This document shows, piece after piece, positions 9,399-21,064 of a stretch of 64,000 bases of DNA. The translations under genes were made by a program, and so were the position numbers. Every line of letters begins with the position of its first letter. Position 1 is the stretch's first letter. Location: positions 57,490,681 to 57,554,680 of the forward strand of contig NC_054712.1 in NCBI RefSeq assembly GCF_016097555.1. The letters run 5' to 3'. The stretch is from Gigantopelta aegis. Its lineage: Eukaryota > Mollusca > Gastropoda > Neomphalida > Peltospiridae. Under the pieces are notes generated by a model. It was not told where the DNA came from. It ran no database searches and saw only the letters and a program-made list of their open reading frames with translations.

Positions 9399-11260
9399 TT
9401 AGTTTTTACTGGTCAGCAACTGTATAAACTTTAGCATAGATGGCCTATTCCAGTAGTATTTCTTTATATAATTTTCTCTTAAATCTCTGTACAATGTACA
9501 TATTAATACAAAATGATATTCATCTTCTACATCTCCGCTATTACAATAAATGCATACTCTATTTGGACGACGTATTTTCTTATATCTACCAGTTTCTATT
9601 GCCAAAATATGTGAAGATAGCCTTAATTTTGTAATACATGTTTTATAAATATCAGGTATAGGTTTGACCAAGTATTGTTGAGTTTTTAAGTCTTCGACCA
9701 AGTATCTATACAAATTGCCGCATTTCACAGATGTATTTAGCTGATGGTAAAGATTCTGCAATGCTTGGTCAAAAATCCTTTGTTTAATTAGTGATAAATA
9801 ATACATCGTACTTTCTACCAGATGATCCTGATTGTCCCAAATATAACCAAGCCCCAACTCTTGAAATGTTTTCTTAATAAAAAATACCCAGTTAATTTTA
9901 TAGACGCAGCTAGATTTCATCTCACTATATATTGTACTCATTATACAATTATCAGTTTTGATCAGTTTGAACCAATATTTCATCATACGATAGGTACGTT
10001 CATGCACCAATGGATATCTACCTAATTCAAAATAAATCATAATATTGCTTGTACATCCTTTAACTTTTAGAACATTTTTACAAAAATCAAGGTTATTTTT
10101 TTCAATTAAATGTGCTTTTTGAAAACCCCAAATTTCACAACCATAGAACAGTACGCTAGCTACATACGTATCAAATAACGCCAACAATGAACTTTGGTTT
10201 AAAAACAAGGGCTTGGAACTTTTCTTCATTGAAAAACATGCTTTTCTTCCTTGTTCAGATATACATTTTATAGCATGTGAAAATTTGCAGGTAAAATGTA
10301 GGACAATACCAAGATAGTTAAATTGGTCTACTACTTCGACCGAGTCACCATCATAGGACCATTTTTCATCATCTAGTAATTTACCACGTTTTCTGAAAAT
10401 CATAATTTTGGTTTTTGTTTTATTTACAGTTAAACCCCATTTGTTATTATAAAGGAACAATGTGTCAAGCATATGCTGTAATCCATATATACTTTCAGAG
10501 AAAATAACCATATCATCTGCAAAGAGTAACAGAAAAACACTGAGATCTCTAAACATAGTATCAGGGCAACCCTTAACAATAAATTAATTTTCTAGGTCAT
10601 TTAGGAAGAGTGAAAAAAGTATCGGTGATAAAACTTCACCTTGCATTAGGCCAATGGTATTTTTAAAGAAATCAGATCTAAAACCATTTACATTTATGCA
10701 GGATCTAACACAGTTATACATAGATTTTAATACTTTTAACAGTTTGCCATTAATTCCGTACTTAAATAGTTTGGTCCACAGATTATATCGATTCACAGAG
10801 TCAAACGCTTTCTTATAATCCACAAAAACAGCAATATAATTTACCATTATGTTCCAGAGATTTCATTATTATAGAATATAGCGAAAATATAGCATCAACA
10901 GTGCTAACTCCTTTTCGAAAACCAAACTGCGCATCTGTTATAATGTTGTATTCTTCTGACCACTGATATAACCTCTTGTTAAGCACACCGGTAAACAACT
11001 TAGCTAAACAGCTTACCAAACTTATACCTCTGTAATTGACAGCAATTGACCATACAGTCGGGTAAAATCCAGTGTTCAGTATTACATTAAATAACTTACA
11101 AATCACTGGCAATAATATATTTTCAAATTCGATAATGAACTCATTCATAATACCATCTAGCCCGTGGCTTTTGTTGCGTTTTAATTCTCTAATTACTGCT
11201 AAGACCTCGCTTTCATTAATTGGCTTGTCTAATTCATCAAACACAGTATCACTATTTTCA
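9399..11260 (-). pseudogene. LINE ORF2, reverse transcriptase and C-terminal domain (broken)
   Basis: Transcription runs from high to low coordinate. Segment 11,244-10,813 holds the RT fingers (NKSHGLDGIMNEF, NYRGISLVSC, DAQFGFRKG). Between TVWSI and NYRGI the usual linker is missing, so a short in-frame deletion is likely. A frameshift near 10,840 moves to FVDYKKAFDSVNR and GLMQGEVLSPILF. An in-frame TAA at 10,586-10,584 interrupts the frame before FADDMVIFSES (the catalytic FADD motif), about 10,520. The remaining frame to 9,399 includes a C-x2-C...H...C finger (VCIYC...YHFVLIC), typical of the C-terminal end of invertebrate LINE ORF2. Also see the upstream endonuclease. Confidence 0.85.
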
Positions 11261-11296
11261 TTGGTTTCATAACCACAAGTCGTATCTAAATTAATA

Positions 11297-12760
11297 TCAA
11301 TAGTTCCTACTGTCCTTAAAATAATTGAAAAATTCAGTTAGTGTTATATCAGCTCGATTCTGTTTACTTTTTGAAAAATATTTATAGAATTGTCTAGGGT
11401 TATATTTACGTAAGTAATCTAGTTGGTTTTCCTCTAGTAACTTGTATTGTCTTTTCAGTTTTAATTCCATTTTCTTATACTCATGTTTACATTCATGCAG
11501 TGATTTATGATTTTTATCACACTTATGCTTGTTGAATGCACGCAAGGAATCCATATATCGGTTATACAACACCCTGCAATCATGAGTGAACCATGGTTTG
11601 TCGATTTTAGTATGCGAGAATACATTTTGTTCGTATTGGCCACTATTATTGTTACCGACTAAAGATTTCCCTCTACTTTTGTGTTTCACAACAACGAATT
11701 GCTCTGTTATATCTTTTAGAGTATGAGTAAAACTATCAATAATGTTATCCACACCCTGTTGTGAATTTTCTATATCTATAGGTAAACAAGCATTCAATAA
11801 ATCGATGTTAACACGTAAAGCCTCTGAACACAGAGGTTTGTAGTCAGCTGACCACCGACACCTATCGTATCTGTGACCTATTTCACCTGGTTCTTCCTCC
11901 CTCCCATCAGCCAATCGGAGGCCGACTAGCTGTAGCGATACGAGCAAACGGGCGTGATCTGAATATTGATTAAAACATCCCACATTAAACGATTCAATAC
12001 ATTTAAATAAACTTGGCTTTGTAATTAAATAGTCCACAACACTTACACCTTGCGAACCATTGAAGGTAAAATCACTGGAGAAGCCATTATTACATCGTCC
12101 GTTAACAATACGGAAGCCTGATGCTTTACAAAAATTAAGTAACTGCCGCCCAAATCCGTTGATTCCTTTATCTGGGTTAGAACGGTTGTCCTCAATCAGA
12201 TCGTCTGTGTACGAACATACATTTTCTATATGGCCAAGGACAGTATTATCCAAATTATCAAATTTTATATAGTCAGCATTTTCTGCTGTTCTACTGTTAA
12301 AATCGCCAATTAAAAATACATCACCCAAGCCCGAATACAATTCGACACTGTTATGTAATTCCTGGTAAATATCGATTTCGTATAATTTATAGTATGACGA
12401 ATTTTGTGGGGGTAGGTAAAGACAGGCGATAAATGCATCATTATTGCGTTTACTGAGAAGCTTATCAATTTTCAACCAAATAATACTATCATAGCTATTT
12501 TCTACAACCGTTATAAATGGCTTAAACTTGTTTTTGATCATTACGATCAATCCACCGCCTTGAAAACACTTTCGGCGTTTCATAGCAAACACAAAACATT
12601 CGTAACCATCAATTGCTAACTCGTAATCGTTTTCCAACCAACATTCTGATAGAATAACTAAGTCGTATAGTAAAATATGATTTTTGAAATTATCGTCACA
12701 TAGTTTTTCACGGAAGCCCCCGTGCACGTTCCAAGCTATGCAGTGTAATAGGTCATTCAC
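11297..12760 (-). pseudogene. LINE ORF2, AP-type endonuclease part (487 codons)
   Basis: Starts 15 bases after the ORF1 stop, consistent with reinitiation. Endonuclease motifs appear in order: AWNVHGG at the N-terminus, SECWLEN at about 38-44, YLPP at about 116, GDFNSR at about 155-160, and the catalytic YSDHARLLVS near 270. A 200-residue linker rich in K and N follows. The frame closes at FNYFKDSRNY because of a shift near 11,305; the RT continues in another frame. Confidence 0.85.
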
Positions 12761-12775
12761 ATTCTCCGACTTGTC

Positions 12776-13762
12776 CTATGCAGTCACTTCTATGGGTTCA
12801 TCTACCGCACGTGGTATCGGATGGTTGTGCGTGTCGACAGTAACTGTTGGTGATGAGGAAACACGCGAACGTTTCGTTGGCGGTCTCGTATCACGCGCTT
12901 GGGTCTGACTGGGTTGTAGTTGACTCTGTGTGTTCTGTACCACATCACGATACGTACGCTGATCGGCGTGTATTTTTTCATCATAGGGTCTCCCATTAAC
13001 AAACAATTTGTCCCGGACCAGTTTTGTCTTGTGCCCAGCTTGTCTTAGTCTCTTAGCCACAGGATAGAGTTTTTTCCGGCGTTCTTCGATCACGTACGGA
13101 AACTGTTCACTGATACCGTACGGCTTTCCCTTTAACTGGTATGCATGATCTTTGATTAAAGTTATGTCACGTTGGAATAAAAATCTGGCCACGATTGGTC
13201 GATATGCCCCAACACGTTTCCTTCCGAACCGATGAACATTCCCAAACTGAAAATCCACGTCCAATCCAAGTTCATGTTCCAGGAATTCTCTTATCTTGTA
13301 CTCGGTAATTTCATTAGGACTCTCAGCAAGGCCAGTAAATATCAAATTATATTTCACTGAGCGGCATTGCAGGTCAGTTAGCAAATCTTTCATTTCATCA
13401 TTTTCTCTTTTCAGTGCATCCATTTCCTTTTTGTAATCTTCATTACTACTGCCGGTGTTCTTAAGAGTGCGCTTTATCTGATCTATTTCAGCTTTATTTT
13501 TATCACTCATCGTTTTACCACCATCGTACAGATTACTCAACCCTTGCATATTTGTCTCCATGTTTTTGTTGTTCACGTGAAAACTTTTAACATCGGCCTC
13601 TAGTGAAAGTACCTTGTTTGATAGTGACAAGATAGACGATTGAACGTCTTCAATCTTTTTAGCATATGTCTCTATATGTACAAGTCTGCTGCTCATTTGT
13701 GTCACTAAATGAACCAAGTACTCTATGGAGGGCTCCGGGTTCGAACTATCACCATACATCAC
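12776..13762 (-). CDS. LINE ORF1 protein (328 aa, L1-ORF1-like)
   Basis: An intact frame. Residues about 20-135 are heptad-rich (LVTQMSSRLVHIE, KKIEDVQSSILSLSNKVLSLE, KRTLKN), predicting a coiled coil. Residues about 136-225 look like an RRM (YNLIFTGLAESPNE, VHRFGRKRVGAYRPIVARF). About 226-280 is a C-terminal nucleic-acid-binding domain (KPYGISEQFP, KLYPVAKRLRQAGHKTKLV, KLFVNGRPYD). The tail is R/P/T-rich. The family binds LINE RNA as a trimer. The first ATG in the frame was chosen. Confidence 0.85.
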   Translation of the reverse strand: MMYGDSSNPEPSIEYLVHLVTQMSSRLVHIETYAKKIEDVQSSILSLSNKVLSLEADVKSFHVNNKNMETNMQGLSNLYDGGKTMSDKNKAEIDQIKRTLKNTGSSNEDYKKEMDALKRENDEMKDLLTDLQCRSVKYNLIFTGLAESPNEITEYKIREFLEHELGLDVDFQFGNVHRFGRKRVGAYRPIVARFLFQRDITLIKDHAYQLKGKPYGISEQFPYVIEERRKKLYPVAKRLRQAGHKTKLVRDKLFVNGRPYDEKIHADQRTYRDVVQNTQSQLQPSQTQARDTRPPTKRSRVSSSPTVTVDTHNHPIPRAVDEPIEVTA

Positions 13763-14238
13763 GCCTCAAGTATCATGGAGCACAGTAGATAAATCACCTT
13801 CACCTGTCGCCATTGTTTATTGCTTAATGAATCTAATGAGTAGTTCTCACAACTCGCCGTGCACCATAACTTTGCTTGACTGAGCTCGAATAATATTAAT
13901 TTCAAATATAGAAATGATATTAGACATTTGCGTGAATTATGGACACGATGGATACAGCATCATTAACGATAGTATATATACTTCATAAAATAGTTATATT
14001 TGGAAATGTTCCGCGTGGAGGTATGAGTGGAAATCACATGTATATTCACTCGACATTTGACTTTCAGACTTTCATACTTCTTTTTTCCTTTTTTTTTTCT
14101 TTTTCCCTTCCAGTGATCTTCAGTATTCTGTTTTCCTGTAGTTATCATTCTTCTGAAGTATAACTTTACGTCATTTTTGTAAATTTATCGGGAGCTCTCA
14201 AATTTCTGTCCACCATTTTCATTCAGACATGCGCACTC
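13763..14238 (-). other. LINE 5' untranslated leader
   Basis: Sequence between the satellite junction (14,238) and the ORF1 start. No other gene is visible. Includes a T/C-rich tract at about 14,080-14,110. Confidence 0.6.
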
Positions 14239-15531
14239 ATAAACCCATTGTACCTCATTGAGTACACAACTTGTTTCATTATACACAGAGACAGAGACAG
14301 AGCTGGGGCGTTACTACATAAACCCAATGTACTCCATTGAGTACACAACTTGTTTCATTATACACAGAGACAGAGACAGAGCTGGGGCGTTACTACATAA
14401 ACCCAATGTACTCAATTGAGTACACAACTTGTTTCATTATACACAGAGACAGAGACAGAGCTGGGGCGTTACTACATAAACCCAATGTACCTCATTGAGT
14501 ACACAACTTATTTCATTATACAGAGACAGAGCTGGGGCGTTACTACATAAACCCAATGTACTCCATTGAGTACACAACTTGTTTCATTATACACAGAGAC
14601 AGAGACAGAGTTGGGGCGTTACTACATAAACCCAATGTACTCCATTGAGTACACAACTTGTTTCATTATACAGAGACAGAGCTGGGGCGTTACTACATAA
14701 ACCCAATATACTCCACTGAGTAGACAACTTGTTTCATTATACACAGAGACAGAGGTGGGGCGTTACTACATAAACCCAATGTACTCCACTGAGTACACAA
14801 CTTGTTTCATTGTACACAGAGACAGAGATAGAGCTTGGATGTTACTACATAAACCCAATGTACTCCATTGAGTACACAACTTGTTTCATTATACACAGAG
14901 ACAGAGACAGAGCTGGGGCGTTACTACATAAACCCAATGTACTCCATTGAGTACACAACTTGTTTCATTATACACAGAGACAGAGACGGAGCTTGGGCGT
15001 AACTACATAAACCCATTGAACTCCATCGAGTACACAACTTGTTTCATTATACACAGAGACAGAGACAGAGCTGGGGCGTTACTACATAAACCCAATGTAC
15101 TCCATTGAGTACACAACTTGTTTCATTATACACAGAGACAGAGACAGAGCTGGGGCGTTACTACATAAACCCAATGTACTCCATTGAGTACACAACTTGT
15201 TTCATTATACACAGAGACAGAGACAGAGCTGGGGCATTACTACATAAACCCATTGTACTCCATTGAGTACACAACTTGTTTCATTATACACAGAGACAGA
15301 GACGGAGCTGGGGCGTTACTACATAAACCCAATGTACTCCATTGAGTACACAACATGTTTCATTATACACAGAGACAGAGACAGAGCTGGGGCGTTACTA
15401 CATAAACCCAATGTACTCCATTGAGTACACAACATGTTTCATTATACACAGAGACAGAGACAGAGCTGGGGCGTTACTACATAAACCCAATGTACTCCAT
15501 TGAGTACACAACTTGTTTTATTATACACAGG
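14239..15531. repeat. 79-80-bp satellite, right part (about 16 copies)
   Basis: Tandem monomers of the same sequence as 8,690-9,030. Local monomers vary in the number of CAGAGA units and at a few bases. The array ends against SINE-1 at 15,532. Confidence 0.95.
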
Positions 15532-16215
15532 TGCGGCAGGTAGCCCAGTGGTAAAGATATCGCCTGATGCGCGGTCGGTCTAGGATCGATCCCCTTCGAT
15601 CGACCCATTGGGCTATTTCTCATTCCAGCCAGTGCTCCACGACTGGTATATCAAAGGCCGTGGTATGTGCTGTCCTGTTTGCGGGATGGTGCATATAAAT
15701 GATCCCTTGCTACCAATGGAAAAATGTAGCGGGTATCCCTCTGAGACTTTGTGTTAAAGGGACATTCCCGAGTTTGCTGCATTGTAAGATGTTTCTAATA
15801 AAATATTTATACTATTGAACTTACATATTAAATATATTTTCCGGTTTGGAATATCAGTGTCTGTATATTCAATGTGTTTCTGGTCGTCTTAATATTTGTA
15901 AGAAGCCCAAACTGGATTTTGTCTTCAAATAATTTCGTACGTACAAAAAAATTATACTTTTTGAAATAAAATGAAATTTAACCTAGTACAAATATTAGTA
16001 CGATCAGAAACACGTTTAATATACAGCCAATAATACTTTATGCAGAAAAATATATTCGATATGTAATTACAATCTTAAAAAGTCTTTGTTAGTCGATAAC
16101 ATCTTAAAAAGTGCATCAAACTCACGAATGTCCCTTTAAGAATTTCCAAATATTTTACATCCATTATGCGATCATTAATTAATGAATGTGCTCTAGTAGT
16201 ATCGTTAAAAAAAAT
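15532..16215 (+). mobile_element. SINE-1 copy interrupted by a TTAA MITE; duplication junction
   Basis: The head GTAGCCCAGTGGTAAAG (A box) and GGATCGATCCCC (B box) start at about 15,540. The centre contains GGGATGGTGCATATAAATGA. The 3' part resumes at 16,140 and ends with GTATCGTTAAAAAAAATAAAC. From about 15,675 the sequence is co-linear with 33,767 onward, so the unit A/unit B duplication break lies inside this SINE. Confidence 0.8.
15758..16135. mobile_element. TTAA MITE, family 1, with confirmed empty site
   Basis: TTAA on both sides (15,754-15,757 and 16,136-16,139). The inverted ends are AAGGGACATTC plus diverged subterminal repeats (GAGTTTGCTGCA against TGCATCAAACTC). In unit B the same SINE reads GTGTTAAGAATTT (about 33,842), a clean unoccupied site. 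Confidence 0.85.
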
Positions 16216-16225
16216 AAACAAACAC

Positions 16226-16684
16226 AAGTTTGACAGCATATAACACAGAAAACAGGCTTAAATGTGTTAAACCAGTCTTAACAGTGGCAGTCCTCACGCT
16301 GCCATATTAGGAAGGATGTATTGCTGTGTGAAGCGGCAGTCCGCCCAGGCAAATCATAGGACAATGCATCATGGTAGCAGTTAGGACTTTGTCAAAACTT
16401 TCCTTTGACTCGGTTTTGTGAAGATATGAATTTTGATTATGGTAAGTGGTTTGTAGTTCTGATTCGTAGCTCCCCCCCCCCGCCCCCCCCCCCCCCCCTC
16501 GCCCCCTTCTATCCAAGACAAAGCACATTTCTTGACGTCCCATAAAATGTTAGACGCCTAGCCAGAGCTAGACGGACATTTGAACGGTTATGATCGGTTA
16601 TGAGAGAGCTACCATAACCGTCCAAATATCCGTCTTGCTATCGAACGGGAGAGTGCTCGGGGTAGTTAGAGGCCATGATAGAAG
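16226..16684. other. Intergenic, unit A
   Basis: Matches 33,945-34,340 of unit B. Contains a C-run (16,472-16,498, with one G). Nothing coding was seen. Confidence 0.5.
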
Positions 16685-17085
16685 ACGTTTATATTTTTTA
16701 AACGACACCACTAGAGGACATTGATTTATTAATCCTCGGCTTTTGGATGTCAAACATTTGGTAATTTTTACATAGTCTCAGAAAGGAATAATGAATGAAT
16801 GAATGAATGAATGTTTAACGACACCCCAGCACGAAAAATACATCGGCTATTGGGTGTCAAACTATGGTTCTCAGAGAGGAAACCCGCAACATTTTCCAAT
16901 TAGTATCAAGGGATCTTTTATATGCACCATCCCACAGATAGAATAGCACATACCACAGCCTTTGATGTACCAGTCGTGGTGCACTGGCTAGAATAAGAAA
17001 ATAGCTCAATGGGCCCACTGACGGGGATCGATCCCAAACCGATCGCGCATCAAGCAAGCACTTTACCACTTGGCTACGTCCCGCC
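16685..17085 (-). mobile_element. SINE-1 with nested SINE-2 tail fragment
   Basis: A SINE-1 on the minus strand, matching 34,340-34,648. Within it, 16,793-16,862 is an inverted SINE-2 3' end ((AATG)n, then TGTTTAACGACACCCCAGCACG) flanked by TCTCAGAAAGGA and TCTCAGAGAGGA. Unit B lacks this fragment. Confidence 0.8.
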
Positions 17086-17529
17086 CCCTAGCCATGCTAG
17101 TATATTTCTTTACACATCCGATTCATTGTTCACATGCGCAGAGTTCGGATTCCTCTACTGACCCAGGTCGGAACCCGGGGGCAGGGTGGGGTGTGTGGCT
17201 GTCGAGGGACTATCGATTATCCTGCTCACGACGATTTTTTTTCTCATATGCATTCACCGCTATTATACAACGTGACTTCCATTTAAACAGATACCTCCCC
17301 TTGTAAAAATAATCCTGGACCCACACCCACGACCCCAACGTAAGCAAGTACACAGAACAGCAGGTAATGGGTTAAGACTGGAAGTTTATGATTTAAAAAC
17401 AGGGAAAAGGTTTTCAAAAAGAAAGTTTTATTAGATACATTAACAGAAAAAAAAAATCAGTAAACATAACAGAAAATTAGTTTATTACATTAAAAAAGAA
17501 GTTTGCTATGAAATTGTGCATTCTTCGAA
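17086..17529. other. Downstream flank of the repeat gene
   Basis: Matches 34,650-34,896 and 37,095-37,300 of unit B, on either side of the 2.2-kb element present there. No gene was seen. Confidence 0.5.
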
Positions 17530-17535
17530 TTTATT
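17530..17535 (-). terminator. Poly(A) signal of the unit A repeat gene
   Basis: AATAAA on the minus strand, about 52 bases after the stop codon. The unit B copy has the same motif at 37,868-37,873. Confidence 0.6.
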
Positions 17536-17586
17536 AATATTGTTCAAAACCCGAGTTTTAACTTTCACATGGGGGTGTATCCTCTT

Positions 17587-18716
17587 TTATGGGCATATTT
17601 TAGGTCCGCCACAGTTTGACACCCCACCAATGGCTGCACTGCCTTTCACCATCCCACCAAAGCCTCCACTGCCTGCCATTATTCCACCATAAGGTGCAAT
17701 GCCTTTCACCATCCCACCAATGCCTGCACTGCCTTTCACCATCCCACGAAAGCCTCCACTGCCTGCTGTCATCCCACCAATGCCTGCACTACCTTTCACC
17801 ATTCCACCAAAGCCTCCACTGCCTGCCATTATCCCACCAATAGGTGCCATGCCTTTCACCATCCCACCAATGCCTGCACTGCCTTTCACCATCCCACCAA
17901 AGCCTCCACTGCCTGCTGTCATCCCACCAATGCCTGCACTGCCTTTCACCATTCCACCAAAACCTCCACTGCCTGCCATTATCCCACCAATAGGTGCAAT
18001 GCCTTTCACCATCCCACCAATGCCTGCACTGCCTTTCACCATCCCACCAAAGCCTCCACTGCCTGTCGTCATCCCACCAATGCCTGCACTGCCTTTCACC
18101 ATTCCACCAAAGCCTCCACTGCCTGCCATTATCCCCCCATAAGGTGCAATGCCTTTCACCATCCCACCAATACCTGCACTGCCTTTCACCATCCCACCAA
18201 AGCCTCCACTGCCTGCTGTCATCCCACCAATGCCTGCACTGCCTTTCACCATTCCACCAAAACCTCCACTGCCTGCCATTATCCCACCAATAGGTGCAAT
18301 GCCTTTCACCATCCCACCAATGCCTGCACTGCCTTTCACCATTCCACCAAAGCCTCCACTGCCTGCCATTATCCCCCCATAAGGTGCAATGCCTTTCACC
18401 ATCCCACCGAAGCCGCCACTGCCTTTCACCATCCCACCGAAGCCGCCACTGCCTGTCGTCATCCCACCAATGCCTGCACTGCCTTTCACCATTCCACCAA
18501 AGCCTCCACTGGCTGGCATTATCCCACCAATAGGTGCGATGCCTTTCACCATCCCACCAATGCCTGCGCTGCCTTTCACCATCCCACCAAAGCCTCCACT
18601 GCCTGCTGTCATCCCACCAATGCCTGCACTGCCTTTCACCATCCCACCAAAGCCTCCACTTCCATATGTTCCATAGTGGTAGCTTGGCGGAGGCATTATG
18701 ATAGATCTTCTGTAAC
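17587..18716 (-). CDS. Secreted glycine-rich decapeptide-repeat protein, exon 3 (repeat and C-terminus), unit A
   Basis: The final exon of a three-exon gene (with 22,854-22,904 and 23,852-23,942). The acceptor TTTTTTTTAG lies just above 18,716; the exon starts at codon position 2 and reads YRRSIIMPPPSYHYGTYG before the repeats. About 34 decapeptides of type G-S-A-G-I-G-G-M-V-K / G-S-G-G-F-G-G-M-V-K / G-I-A-P-I-G-G-I-M-A follow. The higher-order period is 150 bp (50 residues), seen at 17,691, 17,841, 17,991, 18,141 and 18,291. The C-terminus leaves the repeat as SNCGGPKICP and stops (TAA 17,589-17,587). The predicted precursor is about 423 residues, basic, with about 45% Gly in the repeat. Inference: an extracellular structural protein (shell matrix, mucus, adhesive or silk-like). 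No known family was recognised. All other frames are also open here because the 30-bp unit is a multiple of three. Confidence 0.8.
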
Positions 18717-18746
18717 CTAAAAAAGTTGAAAATTGCTGTTGGTTAA

Positions 18747-19141
18747 AGGGACAGACCCTAGTTTAAAAACCATTAAAGCCCATTTTCCAATATTAGAGCC
18801 GTTTATGATCACTAAAATCAAATATTACTTATATTTTATTGCTTAGATTATCCATTTCCGCACAACCGAAGTGTGTCCGGTCATCCTGGTGTTTCTAATA
18901 CCAAAAAATTCATTTTTCATATTTTTTAAAACGCACGTGCGTTTGACAATTAATGGTGATAGAGTCGCGTTTTAGTATATTTGGAGTGTATTTCAACGTC
19001 ACAGACCCTTGTTTCACTCTGTTGTATCCAAATGTGTTACAGGTTTGTAAATGAACCAAACTTAGTGTTCATTTTTACCGGTTGAAACTAGGGTCTAGGT
19101 GAAAAATATTACTTAGTGTTTAAAAACTAAAGTCTGGCCCT
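18747..19141. mobile_element. TTAA MITE, family 2 (AGGGACAGACCCTAG ends)
   Basis: TTAA flanks at 18,743-18,746 and 19,142-19,145. The inverted ends are AAGGGACAGACCCTAGTTT and the inverse of AAACTAAAGTCTGGCCCTT. The equivalent intron positions in unit 0 (about 573) and at 41,455 lack it. A truncated relative is at 41,705-41,880. Confidence 0.8.
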
Positions 19142-19639
19142 TTAAATCGCAGTAAGAACGAAACAAAGTAATTAACAACATTATGTTGCTATAGATTATA
19201 GTTTAATTTCATTTCGAGAGCTCACAGTGAGAACTAGCTCTATCCAAAGTGAACTTTTAAAAATAGAATAACTTATAACACCTACAACAATTTAATTGAT
19301 TTACTCAAATTATATAGCTTTGCAACACTCCTTTCGTAACATGTATCTCATCCCCTCCCATATCCGTATATTCCCAAGATGCATTAAGAATAAAAAGAAA
19401 CAGTACATTCTCATTTCCTCAAATAACGAACATAACCAATTCTGGGGCCTAATTAATTGAAGTCTCACAACTTTCATAGGATTACGGGCTCCCAAAGGCT
19501 GATTTTTTGATCAAATTAAACTAAAATGTAATTTAATCATTATTAATTAGCTTTACTGCCAACGAGCTAAATAGGGCTGCAAACGAATCACTAAGCATTT
19601 TTACATCGATAACATCACGACTTCTACGACTGTCCAGTT

Positions 19640-20910
19640 GTTAATCTGAGTACTGTTACGACCCGATTCTCATCATATAACCATTAGTTGTTAATCTGAG
19701 CTCTCTTATAACCCGATTCTTGTCATATAACGCATTAGATGCTAATCTGAGCGCTGTTACAACTCGATTCTCGTCGTATAACCCATCAGTTGTTAATCTG
19801 AGCGCTCTTACAACGCGACTCTCCGTATAACCCATTAGTTGTTGATCTGAGTACTCTCACAACTCCATTCTCGCCGTATAACGCATTAGTTGTTAATCTG
19901 AGTACTCTCACAACTCGATTCTCGTCATATAACCATTAGTTGTTAATCTGAGTACTCTCACAACTCGATTCTTGTCATATAACCATTAGTTTTTAATCTG
20001 AGTACTGGCACAACTCGATTTTCGCCATATAACGCATTAGTTGTTAATCTGAGTACTCTCACAACTCGATTCTCGCCGTATAACCATTAGTTGTTAATCT
20101 GAGTACTCACACAACTCGATTCTTGTCATATAGCCTTTAGTTTTTAATCTGAGTACTCTCACAACTCCATTCTCGTCGTATAACGCATTAGTTGTTAATC
20201 TGAGTACTCTCACAACTCGATTCTCGCCGTATAACCATTAGTTGTTAATCTGAGTACTCTCACAACTCGATTCTTGTCATATAGACTTTAGTTTTTAATC
20301 TGAGTACTCTCACAACTCGATTCTCGTCATATAACCATTAGTTGTTAATCTGAGTACTCACACAACTCGATTTTCGTCATATAATCATTAGTTGTTAATA
20401 TGAGTACTCTCACAACTCGATTCTCGCCTTATAACCATTAGTTGTTAATCTGAGTACTCTCACAACTCGATTCTCGCTGTATAACGCATTAGTTGTTAAT
20501 CTGAGTAGTCTCACAACTCGATTCTCGTCGTATAACCATTAGTTGTTAATCTGAGTACTCTCAGAACTCGATTCTCGTCGTATAACCATTAGCTGTTAAT
20601 CTGAGTACTCTCACAACTCGATTCTCGTCGTATTTAACCATTAGTTGTTAAACTGAGTACTTTCACAGCTCGATTCTGGTAATATAACCATTAGTTATTA
20701 ATCTGAGTTCTCACACAACTTGATTTTCGCCGTATAACGCATTAGTTGTTAATCTGAGTACTCTCACAACTCGATTCTCGCCGTATAACCATTAGTTGTT
20801 AATCTGAGTACTCTCACAACTCGATTCTCGCCGTATAACCATTATTTGTTAATCTGAGTTCTCACACAACTCGATTCTCGTCGTATAACCATTAGCTGTT
20901 AATCTGAGCG
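19640..20910. repeat. 50-bp minisatellite in intron 2, unit A (about 25 copies)
   Basis: The monomer reads GTTGTTAATCTGAGTACTCT then CACAACTCGATTCTCGTCGT then ATAACCATTA, with 49-51-bp variants. The same minisatellite fills the corresponding intron of unit B (42,137-43,150). Confidence 0.95.
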
Positions 20911-21064
20911 CACCCGTCGGGAGTTGAAGAAATTAGAACGCAACCGTGGAGTTGGCCAACATCGTCATGACAGTTGACAGTCTGACCCCAGCATAATATT
21001 GTGGCTAGAATGATGGAAATGCATTGTGAAATGGTTTGATGCCAGCTCATTTTGTCCGAATATC

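Larger units (their letters stand above)
9031..14238 (-). mobile_element. Non-LTR retrotransposon (LINE), nearly full length, decayed
   Basis: A minus-strand LINE of about 5.2 kb: 5' leader (13,763-14,238), ORF1, ORF2 with endonuclease and reverse transcriptase, 3' region with an (AC)n tract, and a 3' end with AATAAATAAAGAATTGAAT. It interrupts the satellite exactly between TTACTAC and ATAAACCC, so both borders are clear; any target duplication is at most a few bases. ORF2 carries two frameshifts, one internal stop and one in-frame deletion, so this copy is dead. ORF1 resembles the L1-type RNA-binding ORF1. The clade was not settled. Confidence 0.85.

Noticed and set aside
17587-18716. Identification as a known shell protein (for example shematrin or a silk fibroin)
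   Set aside because: The glycine content is similar, but the decapeptide G-S-A-G-I-G-G-M-V-K and the tail do not match any family I can name with confidence.
19640-20910. CRISPR array (regular ~50-bp repeats; also 42,137-43,150 and 14,239-15,531)
   Set aside because: The whole monomer is repeated with no unique spacers, and the context is eukaryotic. These are minisatellite and satellite arrays.
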